Positions 25,403 through 33,749 of a stretch of 64,000 bases of DNA are shown one piece after another. A program made the position numbers and the translations under genes. The stretch is from Bacillota bacterium (GTDB taxonomy: Bacteria > Bacillota > Clostridia > Lachnospirales > Lachnospiraceae), in the NCBI GenBank assembly GCA_023399055.1, contig JAEWQV010000016.1:186001-250000 (forward strand). Direction: 5' to 3'. Every line of letters begins with the position of its first letter. Positions within the stretch are counted from its first letter, which is position 1. The notes under the pieces were generated by a model that did not search any database, was not told where the DNA came from, and saw only the letters and a list, made by a program, of their open reading frames with translations.

Positions 25403-26758
25403 ATGTTAAGAGAGTCTTTGCCTAGGATAATTACAGAAAAGCTTCCCGGTCCCAAAGCTGCAGCCATTCTGGAACGTCGAAAAGAGATTGTACCAAATGC
25501 AATTCGCTGCGTTTATCCCTGTGTCATTGAACGGGGAGAAGGAGCAATGGTAGAGGATGTGGATGGTAACAGATATCTAGACTGGATTGGTGGAGTTGGT
25601 GTTCTTAATGTAGGGTACTCACATCCGGAACTTGTTACGGCGGTAAAGGAACAATCAGAGAAATATTTTCATGGTATGTTTAATATCGTCACTCATGAAG
25701 GCTATATAGAGTTGGCGGAGAAACTTTCTAAAGTAACACCGGTCCGCGGAGCGGCAAGAAAGGTCATGTTTGCAAACAGCGGAGCTGAGGCGGATGAAAA
25801 TGCTATTAAAATAGCAAAAGGATACACCAAGCGACCCAATATTATTGTGTTTTCTGGTGCGTTTCATGGCAGAACCCTTCTTACCATGACAATGACAGCA
25901 AAGAGAGCCTATTCCTATGGCCTTGGTCCATTTCCAGATGGTATATACCGTGCAGAATATCCTTATCTATATCGAAGTCCTTCGGGAATGACCAGAGAGC
26001 AGGCTATTAACTACTATATCAATAATCTAAAAATGATATTTGAGCATACCACACCCGCCGAGCATGTTGCTGCAATTGTACTGGAACCCTTACAAGGAGA
26101 AGGTGGGTTTATACCAGCACCCCTTGAATGGGTAAAAGCTGTCCGCGATATCTGCGACGAACATGGAATTTTATTAGTTGCAGACGAGGTGCAGACTGGC
26201 TTTGGGCGTACCGGTAAATTATTCGCCTCCTGTTATTGGGAAGAAGCGGCTTGTGCACCGGATATTATTACTGCTGCCAAGTCTATCGCAGGCGGAGTCC
26301 CCATTAGTGCAGTTGTTGCAAGCAAAGAAATTATGGATGGAATCACCCCCGGAATTATCGGCGGTACTTATGGCGGTAATGCGCTGGCCTGTGCGGCAGG
26401 TCTAAAGGTATTAGAGGTAATTGAGAAAGAGGGGCTGGTAGAACGTTCGGCTAGGATCGGAAGTAGATGTATGGAAGTCTTTGAGTCCTGGAAAGAGAAA
26501 TATGAAATTGTTGGGGACGTTAGAGGCTTAGGAGCAATGATAGGCATTGAATTTGTGAAGAATAAGCAAACGAAAGAGCCTTATCCTGAAATCGTTAATC
26601 AATTAGTAGCTGCCTGTGCAAACCAGGGCCTTTTAATTGAAAATGCAGGAACCTTTGGTAATGTTATTCGTTTTCTGGCTCCACTGGTTATAACGGACGA
26701 ACAACTGGAAGCTGGCTTTCAAATATTTGAAGAAGCCCTTGTGCAATTGAACAGCTAA
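25403..26758 (+). CDS. Class III PLP aminotransferase (4-aminobutyrate/beta-alanine type)
   Basis: The protein has 451 residues. Motifs: FANSGAEADENAIKIAKGYT, SGAFHGRTLLTMTMT, VADEVQTGFGRTGK and ITAAKSIAGGVPISAV with the PLP lysine. These match the GabT/acetylornithine-type subgroup, which uses omega-amino acids such as GABA and beta-alanine with 2-oxoglutarate. It follows aminotransferase 1 by 188 bases on the same strand. Two transaminases in one pyrimidine locus could reflect different amino acceptors, or one acting on beta-alanine and the other on beta-aminoisobutyrate from thymine; this is inference. GAGG 10 bases upstream of the ATG supports the start. The last codons overlap the second operator-like 15-mer. 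Confidence 0.9.
   Translation: MLRESLPRIITEKLPGPKAAAILERRKEIVPNAIRCVYPCVIERGEGAMVEDVDGNRYLDWIGGVGVLNVGYSHPELVTAVKEQSEKYFHGMFNIVTHEGYIELAEKLSKVTPVRGAARKVMFANSGAEADENAIKIAKGYTKRPNIIVFSGAFHGRTLLTMTMTAKRAYSYGLGPFPDGIYRAEYPYLYRSPSGMTREQAINYYINNLKMIFEHTTPAEHVAAIVLEPLQGEGGFIPAPLEWVKAVRDICDEHGILLVADEVQTGFGRTGKLFASCYWEEAACAPDIITAAKSIAGGVPISAVVASKEIMDGITPGIIGGTYGGNALACAAGLKVLEVIEKEGLVERSARIGSRCMEVFESWKEKYEIVGDVRGLGAMIGIEFVKNKQTKEPYPEIVNQLVAACANQGLLIENAGTFGNVIRFLAPLVITDEQLEAGFQIFEEALVQLNS
26739..26753 (+). promoter_or_regulatory. Candidate operator of the pyrimidine locus, site 2
   Basis: TTGTGCAATTGAACA differs from site 1 (23716-23730) at one base and ends 22 bases before the -35 box of promoter 2, the identical distance. 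It overlaps the last codons of the aminotransferase gene. Confidence 0.5.
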
Positions 26759-26775
26759 CTCTGGTCATATAGCAA

Positions 26776-26805
26776 TTGCTTTCCTGCTTGTCCTTAAGCT
26801 ATAAT
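26776..26805 (+). promoter_or_regulatory. Promoter 2 of the pyrimidine locus
   Basis: TTGCTT (26776-26781), an 18-base spacer, TATAAT (26800-26805), upstream of the iron alcohol dehydrogenase. The transcript would start near 26812 and pass through the terminator at 26835. Confidence 0.68.
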
Positions 26806-26834
26806 GCTACTAAATTAATTGTTACATGAATAAT

Positions 26835-26881
26835 AAAAAGCAGCGATGGAGCTATCAAAGATGTTCCTAGCTGCTTTTTTT
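26835..26881 (+). terminator. Intrinsic terminator in the leader of the dehydrogenase gene (possible attenuator)
   Basis: AAAAAGCAGC (26835-26844) with GCTGC plus T7 (26870-26881). The loop contains GGAGCTA, which could compete for pairing with TAGCT at 26868-26872, giving two alternative folds. It lies between promoter 2 and the start codon at 26899, with the ribosome binding site only 5 bases beyond. Confidence 0.72.
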
Positions 26882-26898
26882 GATTAGAGGTGATGCAT

Positions 26899-28050
26899 AT
26901 GGCGTATCAATTCACATTACCACGCAATGTTTTAATCGGTAAAAATGCACTGGAAACCAGTGAAAAGGCGATAAAAGCACTTGGTAAAAAAGCGTTCGTG
27001 GTCAGTGGTAAGATTGTTACAAAGGCAGGAATCGTGGCAACATTAACTGACTATTTGGAGCAATGGGGAATTGAGTATGTGGTATTTAATGATATAACGG
27101 GAGAACCTACGGACCAAATGATTGAAGCAGGGGTCAAAGCGTATAAAGAAACAGGCTGCGACTTTTTAATTGCAATCGGGGGAGGAAGTCCACTGGATAG
27201 TGTAAAAGCAATTGCTGCGATGACTGTACTTTCTGGACGAATTTCGGATTATCTGGGAATTGAGATTGAAGGAGAATTTCCTTCCATGGTTCTTATCCCA
27301 ACAACAGCAGGAACAGGATCAGAAGCAACGAAATTCACTGTAATAACTGATACAGAAAAAGATGTAAAGATGTTGTTAAAGGGAAACGCTCTCTTACCTG
27401 ATTTAGCAGTTATCGATCCAACCTTTACACTTACTTCACCCCCGGACATAACGGCAGCAACAGGAATGGATGCACTTACCCATGCGGTAGAGGCTTATAC
27501 ATCAAGGAAGGGAAGCACCTTAACCGACATCTATGCCTTGTCAGCAATTAAGCGAATCTTTCGTTATCTTCCAATCGCCTATAGTGATGGAAGTGATGAA
27601 ACAGCAAGAGAGGAAATGCAGCTGGCTGCCTTTGAAGCTGGAGTTAGCATCAACAATGCTTCAGTAACCCTGGTGCATGGTATGAGCAGACCGATTGGTG
27701 CAAACTTTCACGTACCCCATGGTATATCCAATGCAATGCTGATTAAAGTATGTTTGGAATATGCACTGGATGGATGTTATGAACGGTTCGGCAGAATAGC
27801 AAGGGAGATTGGAGTTGCGGATAGTGCCGTAAGGGACGAAGTAGCAGCGAGAGCCTTCTTGGTAGAACTAGATAGATTATGCAGCCATTGTAACATACCA
27901 ACCCTTAAGGAATATGGCATTCAAAAAGAAGAGTTTGAATCCAGAGTTGAAAAGATGGCGCAGGATGCTATGAATAGTGGCAGCCCCTCAAACACAATCA
28001 AAGAGATTACAAAAGAAGCGATTATTAAATTATATCATAAGTTATGGTGA
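26899..28050 (+). CDS. Iron-containing alcohol dehydrogenase, probable malonate semialdehyde reductase
   Basis: The protein has 383 residues. The start at 26899 (MAYQFTLPRN) lies 8 bases after AGAGG; two earlier in-frame starts fall at or inside the site. It is a group III metal-dependent dehydrogenase: NAD(P)-binding AIGGGSPLDSVKAIA, then PTTAGTGSEATKFTVI, and metal ligands in DALTHAVEAY and VPHGISNAML. In the extended reductive pyrimidine pathway a PydE enzyme of this family reduces malonate semialdehyde to 3-hydroxypropionate, regenerating NAD(P)+. Its neighbours (two transaminases and the ring-opening enzymes) support that role here, but substrate specificity is inferred. It has its own promoter and leader terminator and continues into the ABC importer genes. 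Confidence 0.9.
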   Translation: MAYQFTLPRNVLIGKNALETSEKAIKALGKKAFVVSGKIVTKAGIVATLTDYLEQWGIEYVVFNDITGEPTDQMIEAGVKAYKETGCDFLIAIGGGSPLDSVKAIAAMTVLSGRISDYLGIEIEGEFPSMVLIPTTAGTGSEATKFTVITDTEKDVKMLLKGNALLPDLAVIDPTFTLTSPPDITAATGMDALTHAVEAYTSRKGSTLTDIYALSAIKRIFRYLPIAYSDGSDETAREEMQLAAFEAGVSINNASVTLVHGMSRPIGANFHVPHGISNAMLIKVCLEYALDGCYERFGRIAREIGVADSAVRDEVAARAFLVELDRLCSHCNIPTLKEYGIQKEEFESRVEKMAQDAMNSGSPSNTIKEITKEAIIKLYHKLW

Positions 28051-28118
28051 TAAATCATGTGATTACGATGGCGTAGGGCATTTTGCTTTACGTCCTTTTG
28101 TTTGTTGGGAGGTAGAAT

Positions 28119-28967
28119 ATGGTGGCTATGGATGTTTTATTAAAAGATGTTGTTGCGAAGGAGTATGCGAAAAGAGTGATGGAAGCAGAAAACAAAAGAG
28201 AAACAGCAATTTCAATACAGGATTTATGTATCAGTTTTCCTGATAAAGATGGTGGAGCACAGGTAGTTGCATTACAAAATGTTAATCTGGATATCAGAGA
28301 AGGCGAATTTATTTCCCTCCTGGGTCCTTCTGGGTGCGGTAAAACCACCCTGCTTCGAACCATAGCAGATCTACAGAAGCCAACTTCGGGAAATATTTCA
28401 ATTAGAGGGCAATCACCCAGAGAAATCAGACTTCAAAAGAAATTTGGAATTGTATTTCAAAATCCTGTTCTATATGACTGGAGAACCGTAAGACGAAATG
28501 TGTGCATGCCAATGGAGTTGATGGGAGTTCCCAAAAAAGAAAGAACGGCAAGAGTTACAAAAATGCTGGAACTGGTTGGACTAATGGAATTTGGCAAGAA
28601 ATATCCGCATCAGCTAAGTGGTGGCATGCAGCAGAGAGTTGGTATAGCAAGAGCGCTGGCTATTAAGCCGGAAATTCTATTGATGGATGAACCCTTTTCT
28701 GCTTTAGATGAGTTTACAAAAGAAAAGCTCCACGAGGACTTACTAAGAATCTGGAAGAAAACCAATAAAACCATATTATTTGTTACTCATAATATTCAGG
28801 AAGCAGTATTCCTATCCGACCGGGTGGTGGTTCTGTCACCTCATCCGGGAAGAGTTTCAGCAGTAGTAGATATTGAACTAGAGAGACCAAGAGGCTTAGA
28901 TATTAAGAACACACCACAGTTCAATGAGATGGTAATAAAGGTAAGAAACAGCTTTGAAGGCGTTTAA
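28119..28967 (+). CDS. ABC importer ATPase (nitrate/sulfonate/pyrimidine type)
   Basis: The protein has 282 residues. After an unusual extension of about 30 residues, the ATPase shows Walker A GPSGCGKTT, signature LSGGMQQRVGIARAL, Walker B ILLMDEPFSALDE and switch FVTHNIQEAVFLSDRV, the pattern of the SsuB/TauB/ThiZ group. It powers the two permeases and the solute-binding protein that follow. The location inside the pyrimidine locus points to uracil, thymine, a dihydropyrimidine or a related pyrimidine as substrate. GGAGG 6 bases upstream of the ATG at 28119. Confidence 0.92.
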   Translation: MVAMDVLLKDVVAKEYAKRVMEAENKRETAISIQDLCISFPDKDGGAQVVALQNVNLDIREGEFISLLGPSGCGKTTLLRTIADLQKPTSGNISIRGQSPREIRLQKKFGIVFQNPVLYDWRTVRRNVCMPMELMGVPKKERTARVTKMLELVGLMEFGKKYPHQLSGGMQQRVGIARALAIKPEILLMDEPFSALDEFTKEKLHEDLLRIWKKTNKTILFVTHNIQEAVFLSDRVVVLSPHPGRVSAVVDIELERPRGLDIKNTPQFNEMVIKVRNSFEGV

Positions 28968-29027
28968 GAAATCTACTCTAACACGAAAATTACACTTTAG
29001 AGTATAAATGCCGGAGAAAGGAGAAAC

Positions 29028-29852
29028 ATGGAACAGATTAAAAAAGGCCTTACATCAAAGAAAATGGTGACCCTGGTATGGATTACAGGATTAATTGGTT
29101 TATGGGAAATAGGGGCTTCCATTATAGAACAGACAAAGCGATCTCCTGAAAATGTGCTGCCTCATCTATCACAGATTTTAGCTTCGGTTTTTAGTAAGGA
29201 TTTGGTGAGCAGCGGCCAGACAGCACTGCAAATTGTTTTAAGTAATGCAGGCATTACATTGCTGCGTGCAGGTGTTGGATTTTTAATTGGTATCGTCATT
29301 GGCTATTGCTTGGCATTGCTAATGAATATGCTAAATGCAGTTGAAAAGACAGTATTTCCATATCTGATGATGATACAAATGATACCAATTCTAGGTATGG
29401 CACCAATTGTATTAGCAATAACCAAGGACATTGATAAGAGTCGTATTGTAATAGCAGCGATTTTGACCTTTTACCCAGTAGCAACTAATACCTTGGCTGG
29501 CTTTAAGGCAGTGGAAAAAGAAAAACATGAATTGATGTATTCCATTGCAGCCAGTAAATATCAAATATATCGAAAGCTATTAATACCCTCGAGTATGCCA
29601 TATTTCTTTACCGGACTTAAGATATCTGCTCCAATGGCGATTACTGCTTCGATTCTTGTGGATACCTTGCAAGGAGGGGGAGGGCTTGGATGTATGCTTT
29701 CACAATCCTTAAAACATGCAATGTCTATTTATGTATTCTGGCAGATTGTATTTTTAAGTGCGATTATCGGTATTCTTAGTTATTACCTGATGTCAGTGCT
29801 GGAGAAGGTAATGTCACCTTATAAACGTAAGGGACCCAAAGCTAAGAAATAA
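29028..29852 (+). CDS. ABC importer permease, subunit 1
   Basis: The protein has 274 residues, about six membrane helices, and a BPD-type permease fold. The ATPase-contact loop reads EKEKHELMYSIAASKYQIYRK, close to the EAA motif. Related to the SsuC/TauC/ThiX permeases. It is followed by a second, different permease gene, so the channel is a heterodimer. The AAGGAG site lies 7 bases upstream of the ATG. Confidence 0.92.
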   Translation: MEQIKKGLTSKKMVTLVWITGLIGLWEIGASIIEQTKRSPENVLPHLSQILASVFSKDLVSSGQTALQIVLSNAGITLLRAGVGFLIGIVIGYCLALLMNMLNAVEKTVFPYLMMIQMIPILGMAPIVLAITKDIDKSRIVIAAILTFYPVATNTLAGFKAVEKEKHELMYSIAASKYQIYRKLLIPSSMPYFFTGLKISAPMAITASILVDTLQGGGGLGCMLSQSLKHAMSIYVFWQIVFLSAIIGILSYYLMSVLEKVMSPYKRKGPKAKK

Positions 29853-29911
29853 AGTGTTAGGTATAAAGATTTAAGGGTTACCACAGTTTTATATAAAAAT
29901 GGAGGATTCAT

Positions 29912-30721
29912 ATGGAAGAACGTATTCAGGAAAAAGTGAAGAAGAAATCTATCACAACTTTCCTTTATCCAGCCTTACTAGGAGTTTTAGTGGTCGTTCT
30001 GTGGCAAACACAGTTACTGCACAAAATGATCGGGGCAGATACTTTCACCTTACCGCTTCCGGGAAGAATTTTTAGTATATTAATTGACAACATGTCAGGA
30101 GTACTTTTAAATGTCCGTGCAACTGTGATTGTAGCCATCGGAGGATTGATTTTTGGTTCCATATTTGGGTATTTGCTAGCTATTGTTGCGACTGCTTTTC
30201 CGAAATGGGGTGTTGGAGGTCTTACTATAGCGTCAGCCTTTAATGCGATACCGATTATAGCAATAGCCCCAATCCTTAATAATCTAACAAAAGATTTTAG
30301 TAAGGACCCTAATGTAAGAAGTATGTTAGCAAAAACCTTGGTAGTAATGGTTACTTGTACGGTACCTATGAGCATCAATGCATATCGTGGATTTACGGAG
30401 CTAAAGCCATTTTCTTTGGACTTAATGAAGTCCTATGCTGCGAATAAGCTGACAATATTTTTAAAGCTTCGGGTACCTAACAGTGTGCCATATGTCTTTA
30501 CTGCATTGAGAGTTTCAGTGCCGGCCTGTGTTATTAGTGCTCTGGTTAGTGAATACTTTGCAGAATTTATCATAGGTGTAGGCAGACAAATTAGAGAAAA
30601 TGTCGTACTTGCACAATACGCCACGGCTTGGGCTTATATCATAGTAGCCTGTGCCATAGGAATTTTGCTATATGTCATATTACTCATAAGCGAGGGTATT
30701 TTGCTGAAAGGACGTAAGTAG
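29912..30721 (+). CDS. ABC importer permease, subunit 2
   Basis: The protein has 269 residues with the same fold as subunit 1: N-terminal helix LYPALLGVLVVVLWQT, a family signature near GSIFGYLLAIVATAF, and an EAA-like loop FSLDLMKSYAANKLTIFLKLRVPNS with the characteristic coupling helix. GGAGG is 6 bases upstream of the ATG. With the preceding permease and ATPase, and the solute-binding lipoprotein following it, it completes a NitT/TauT-type importer. Confidence 0.92.
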   Translation: MEERIQEKVKKKSITTFLYPALLGVLVVVLWQTQLLHKMIGADTFTLPLPGRIFSILIDNMSGVLLNVRATVIVAIGGLIFGSIFGYLLAIVATAFPKWGVGGLTIASAFNAIPIIAIAPILNNLTKDFSKDPNVRSMLAKTLVVMVTCTVPMSINAYRGFTELKPFSLDLMKSYAANKLTIFLKLRVPNSVPYVFTALRVSVPACVISALVSEYFAEFIIGVGRQIRENVVLAQYATAWAYIIVACAIGILLYVILLISEGILLKGRK

Positions 30722-30799
30722 TGTTGCTTCAGCTAAATATAGATGAAAGTTATTAAAGGTAAGGTAGTACGGGTAACAAATTATAAGGAGGATGAATTT

Positions 30800-31987
30800 A
30801 TGAAAAAATTATCTTTAAAAAAATTAAGTGCATTGTTTTTAACCTGCATTCTGCTTGTAACGTTATTAGCAGGCTGCAAAAATTCAAAAGAGACTTCTAC
30901 AGATACTCCTGAACCAACCACAGCTGCAGAGGATACTCCTAGTGCTGAAGCAACGCAGACTCCAGAGGCGACACCTGAAAGTACTGGTCCTTACTATGCT
31001 GCGGATGCCAGTATTGAAAGTATTGTTTTGGACGCAGCGGGCAAAGGTCAGGTTGGTAACTGGGGACTTGGTAATGAATACGAAATTCAAGCTCTATTAT
31101 CCAAGTATGGTCAGCCAACCACTTATTTAAGTCAGGCATTTGATATGGATGGATTTGATGATGACTCAATTTTATTGGCATCCGCAATGACCTACAATGA
31201 ATTGGGGTTAGTTAAGAATTCCTATGATGGAGCTTATGGCTATGGAGAAGCAGTAAAGTACATTGATATGAATGACGAAGGGGTAGCAATGTTAGAGGAT
31301 AACATTTTCACCACAAAGGCATTTGCAGAAGCAAATCCAGAAACCGTAAAGGCATTCATCTATGCTTCCATGAAGGGCTGGGAGTATGCATGTGCTAATC
31401 CGGCAGAAGCAGCAGAAATCGTATATAAATATGGTTCTTCTGTATCCGCAGAGCATCAGGCATATATGGCAGACGAAGTTAAGAAATTAGTAGAAACAGA
31501 TACCACAGGCGCAGCTGTTACTTCTTATGGTAATATGGACGAAACAGCAATGCAGCAGACCCTTGATTTAGCGAAACAGTACATTAAGTTAGATGACTCA
31601 GCTGCAGCAGACAAACTTCAGACCTTAACTCTTGATGATATCAGAAATACCACATACTGGACAGAAGCAACCGCTTCTACAGGAAGCTTCACACCAGAGA
31701 AGACAGAAGTAAGCATTCAGTTGAAATGGTTACCACAGGCACAGTTCATGGGTTACTATGTAGCACTGGATAAGGGATATTACGATGAAGTGGGATTAAA
31801 GGTTAATATTGTTTCCGGTGGTGGTGATATTGGTGAAACCACAGCGGTTTACACTGGACAGGTAGATTTCGGTGTAACTTGGGTATCTAATCTAATCGCA
31901 GCAAACGCAGGCGGTATGGAATTGCTTGAAGTTGCACAGGTATATCAAAGGTCAGGACTTGTATTAGCATATAAAATTAATCAGTAA
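30800..31987 (+). CDS. Solute-binding lipoprotein, NMT1/THI5-like fold in circularly permuted order
   Basis: The protein has 395 residues. The start at 30800 (MKKLSLKKLS) follows AAGGAGGA by 6 bases. A lipoprotein signal (LLVTLLAGC, Cys26) and a Thr/Pro/Glu linker lead to the binding domain. In ordinary NMT1/THI5 proteins the chain begins with QLKWxPQAQFxGYYVAxxKGYY and continues with VGxWxGxNEYE, FDMD, AMTYNE and MLEDxIF. Here the later part comes first (VGNWGLGNEYEIQALL at about 82, then FDMDGF, SAMTYNELGL, NDEGVAMLEDNIFTT, ETVKAFIYASMKGWEYA). The normal N-terminal part comes last (VSIQLKWLPQAQFMGYYVAL at 304 to VAQVYQRSGLVLAYK). Frame and signal peptide are intact, so it looks functional. 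Family members bind thiamine precursors and other pyrimidines or aromatic nitrogen compounds, consistent with pyrimidine uptake. Confidence 0.9.
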   Translation: MKKLSLKKLSALFLTCILLVTLLAGCKNSKETSTDTPEPTTAAEDTPSAEATQTPEATPESTGPYYAADASIESIVLDAAGKGQVGNWGLGNEYEIQALLSKYGQPTTYLSQAFDMDGFDDDSILLASAMTYNELGLVKNSYDGAYGYGEAVKYIDMNDEGVAMLEDNIFTTKAFAEANPETVKAFIYASMKGWEYACANPAEAAEIVYKYGSSVSAEHQAYMADEVKKLVETDTTGAAVTSYGNMDETAMQQTLDLAKQYIKLDDSAAADKLQTLTLDDIRNTTYWTEATASTGSFTPEKTEVSIQLKWLPQAQFMGYYVALDKGYYDEVGLKVNIVSGGGDIGETTAVYTGQVDFGVTWVSNLIAANAGGMELLEVAQVYQRSGLVLAYKINQ

Positions 31988-32001
31988 TTAAATATTTTAG
32001 T

Positions 32002-32061
32002 AACTATTCAGAACCAAGCTCGAAAATCTATGATTTCCTCGCTGTTTGGCTCTGAACAGTT
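32002..32061 (+). repeat. Copies 2 and 3 of the dispersed 16-base motif, as an inverted pair
   Basis: AACTATTCAGAACCAA (32002-32017) and TTGGCTCTGAACAGTT (32046-32061) form an 18-bp-scale imperfect stem downstream of the solute-binding protein gene. Single direct copies lie at 6353 and 42222. Confidence 0.5.
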
Positions 32062-32084
32062 ATAACTTATATTCAAGCGAAGGG

Positions 32085-32120
32085 GCTGTTGCAATGTAAT
32101 TATTTTGCAGCAGCTTTTTT
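32085..32120 (+). terminator. Intrinsic terminator after the ABC importer genes
   Basis: GCTGTTGCA (32085-32093) pairs with TGCAGCAGC (32106-32114, one G-U), followed by T6. It separates the importer from the dihydropyrimidinase gene at 32216. Confidence 0.82.
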
Positions 32121-32215
32121 GCATTTTGTGGGAGATAGATAACTGCAATACTTTATAGATTGCAATTATCATTTTTAGTAAGTTGTCTGGTTGTATTAAA
32201 TAAGGAGGTTGTGAT

Positions 32216-33586
32216 ATGGATTTACTTATAAAGAATGGAACAATTATTACTGCAAAAGAAAGCTTCGTGGCTGATATTGCTGTTAAGGATGGGAAAATAG
32301 CTTGCATTGGAACAGATCTTAAGTTGGATGCAAAGGAAATTATAGATGTTACAGGAAAATTAGTTTTACCCGGTGGAATCGATGTTCATACGCACTTAGC
32401 AATGCCTTTTGGAGGCACGGTATCGGCAGATGGATATCTTTCAGGTACGAGGGCTGCAGCCTGTGGTGGTGTAACGACTGTCTTTGACTATCCAATGCAG
32501 CGTAAGGGAAAAGGAATTCTAGAAACTGTAGAGGGAAGAAAAGAACTTTGTGATCCAGAGGCATGTGTTGATTATGCCTTTCATTGCATTATAACTGATT
32601 TGAATGAAGGGACACTTCTGGAGGAATTTGCTGCTGCAGTGGACTACGGGATTACAAGCTTTAAATGTTTCCTTGTATATAAGAAGGAAGGCATGATGGT
32701 GGATGATGCAACCTTAATTAAAGTAATGCTGAAAGCGAAAGAGGTTGGAGCAATTACTAATATTCACGCAGAAAATCCAGATGTTATTGACTTAAATATA
32801 GAAAAGTTTTTAAAGGAAGGGAAAACCTCACCCTGGTATCACTATCTTAGCAGGCCTGAATTTGTTGAAGCAGAAGCAGATAAGAGAGCAGTACACTGGG
32901 CAAAATCCATTGACGCTCCCTTATACATTGTTCATATGGCAGATAAGGAAGGGTTAGAGGCTGCGGTCGAGGCAAAGCTTGCCGGACATAAAGTATACAT
33001 TGAAACCTGTCCGCAGTATCTGGAGTTTACCAATGAGGTTTATAAAAGAGAAGATGGAAGAAATTTTGTATGTTCTCCTCCTATAAAAGCACAAGAAAGT
33101 CAGGACGCACTTTGGGCCGCGATCAGGCAGGGAACCATTGATACGGTAGCAACAGATCATTGTCCTTTCCAAAGCTACGAAAAGGATTGGGGTAAGGAGG
33201 ATTTCACAAAAATTCCGAATGGTTGTGCCGGTATTGAGAATCTATATCCTTATATGTTATCCGCTGCAAATGACGGAAAGATTACCTTTAACCGTGCCGT
33301 TGAACTTTGCTCCACCAATCCAGCAATTATCTTTGGCTGTGAACAGAAAGGTTCTATTACAGTGGGTAAGGATGCTGACCTTGTCATTTATGACAAGGAT
33401 AAGGATTTTACCATATCGGTTGATAACATGCATTCCGATTATGATCACACGATTTGGGAAGGAAAAGAGCTGCATGGCTACCCGGTTCAAACCTATGTAA
33501 GAGGAAAATTGGTCTATGATAACGGTACCTTTACCGGAGAACCTGGGTTTGGAGAATTCATTAAGAGGAAACCTGTTTTCCGCTAA
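32216..33586 (+). CDS. Dihydropyrimidinase
   Basis: The protein has 456 residues, an amidohydrolase that opens the ring of dihydrouracil or dihydrothymine to give N-carbamoyl-beta-amino acid. Metal ligands are visible in order: DVHTHLAM (HxH), SFKCFLVY with the lysine to be carbamylated, NIHAENPDV (His), YIVHMADK (His) and VATDHCPF (Asp). The motif CPQYLEF and GCAGIENLYPYML near the end fit D-hydantoinase/dihydropyrimidinase rather than dihydroorotase or allantoinase. The neighbouring genes supply the enzymes acting before and after it. AAGGAGG 7 bases upstream supports the ATG at 32216. In published nomenclature this step is HydA or PydB. Confidence 0.93.
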   Translation: MDLLIKNGTIITAKESFVADIAVKDGKIACIGTDLKLDAKEIIDVTGKLVLPGGIDVHTHLAMPFGGTVSADGYLSGTRAAACGGVTTVFDYPMQRKGKGILETVEGRKELCDPEACVDYAFHCIITDLNEGTLLEEFAAAVDYGITSFKCFLVYKKEGMMVDDATLIKVMLKAKEVGAITNIHAENPDVIDLNIEKFLKEGKTSPWYHYLSRPEFVEAEADKRAVHWAKSIDAPLYIVHMADKEGLEAAVEAKLAGHKVYIETCPQYLEFTNEVYKREDGRNFVCSPPIKAQESQDALWAAIRQGTIDTVATDHCPFQSYEKDWGKEDFTKIPNGCAGIENLYPYMLSAANDGKITFNRAVELCSTNPAIIFGCEQKGSITVGKDADLVIYDKDKDFTISVDNMHSDYDHTIWEGKELHGYPVQTYVRGKLVYDNGTFTGEPGFGEFIKRKPVFR

Positions 33587-33749
33587 TGTAATAAAAGGTT
33601 GATTATGTGTCATAAGTCAGTTTGTATCGTGCTTCATTGAGCAGATTGGCAAATCCTAATTATAATAACAAGGCTTTTGACACTTGCCAACGTTGAAATA
33701 AGTAGCAAGTATAAAAAGTCTAAATATATGAAAGTTTGGAGTGATTGCT

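Noticed and set aside
30743..31987. Solute-binding protein as two fused or frameshifted genes rather than a permutation
   Set aside because: Only one signal peptide, one stop and one continuous frame are present, and neither half is duplicated; the order of family motifs fits permutation better.
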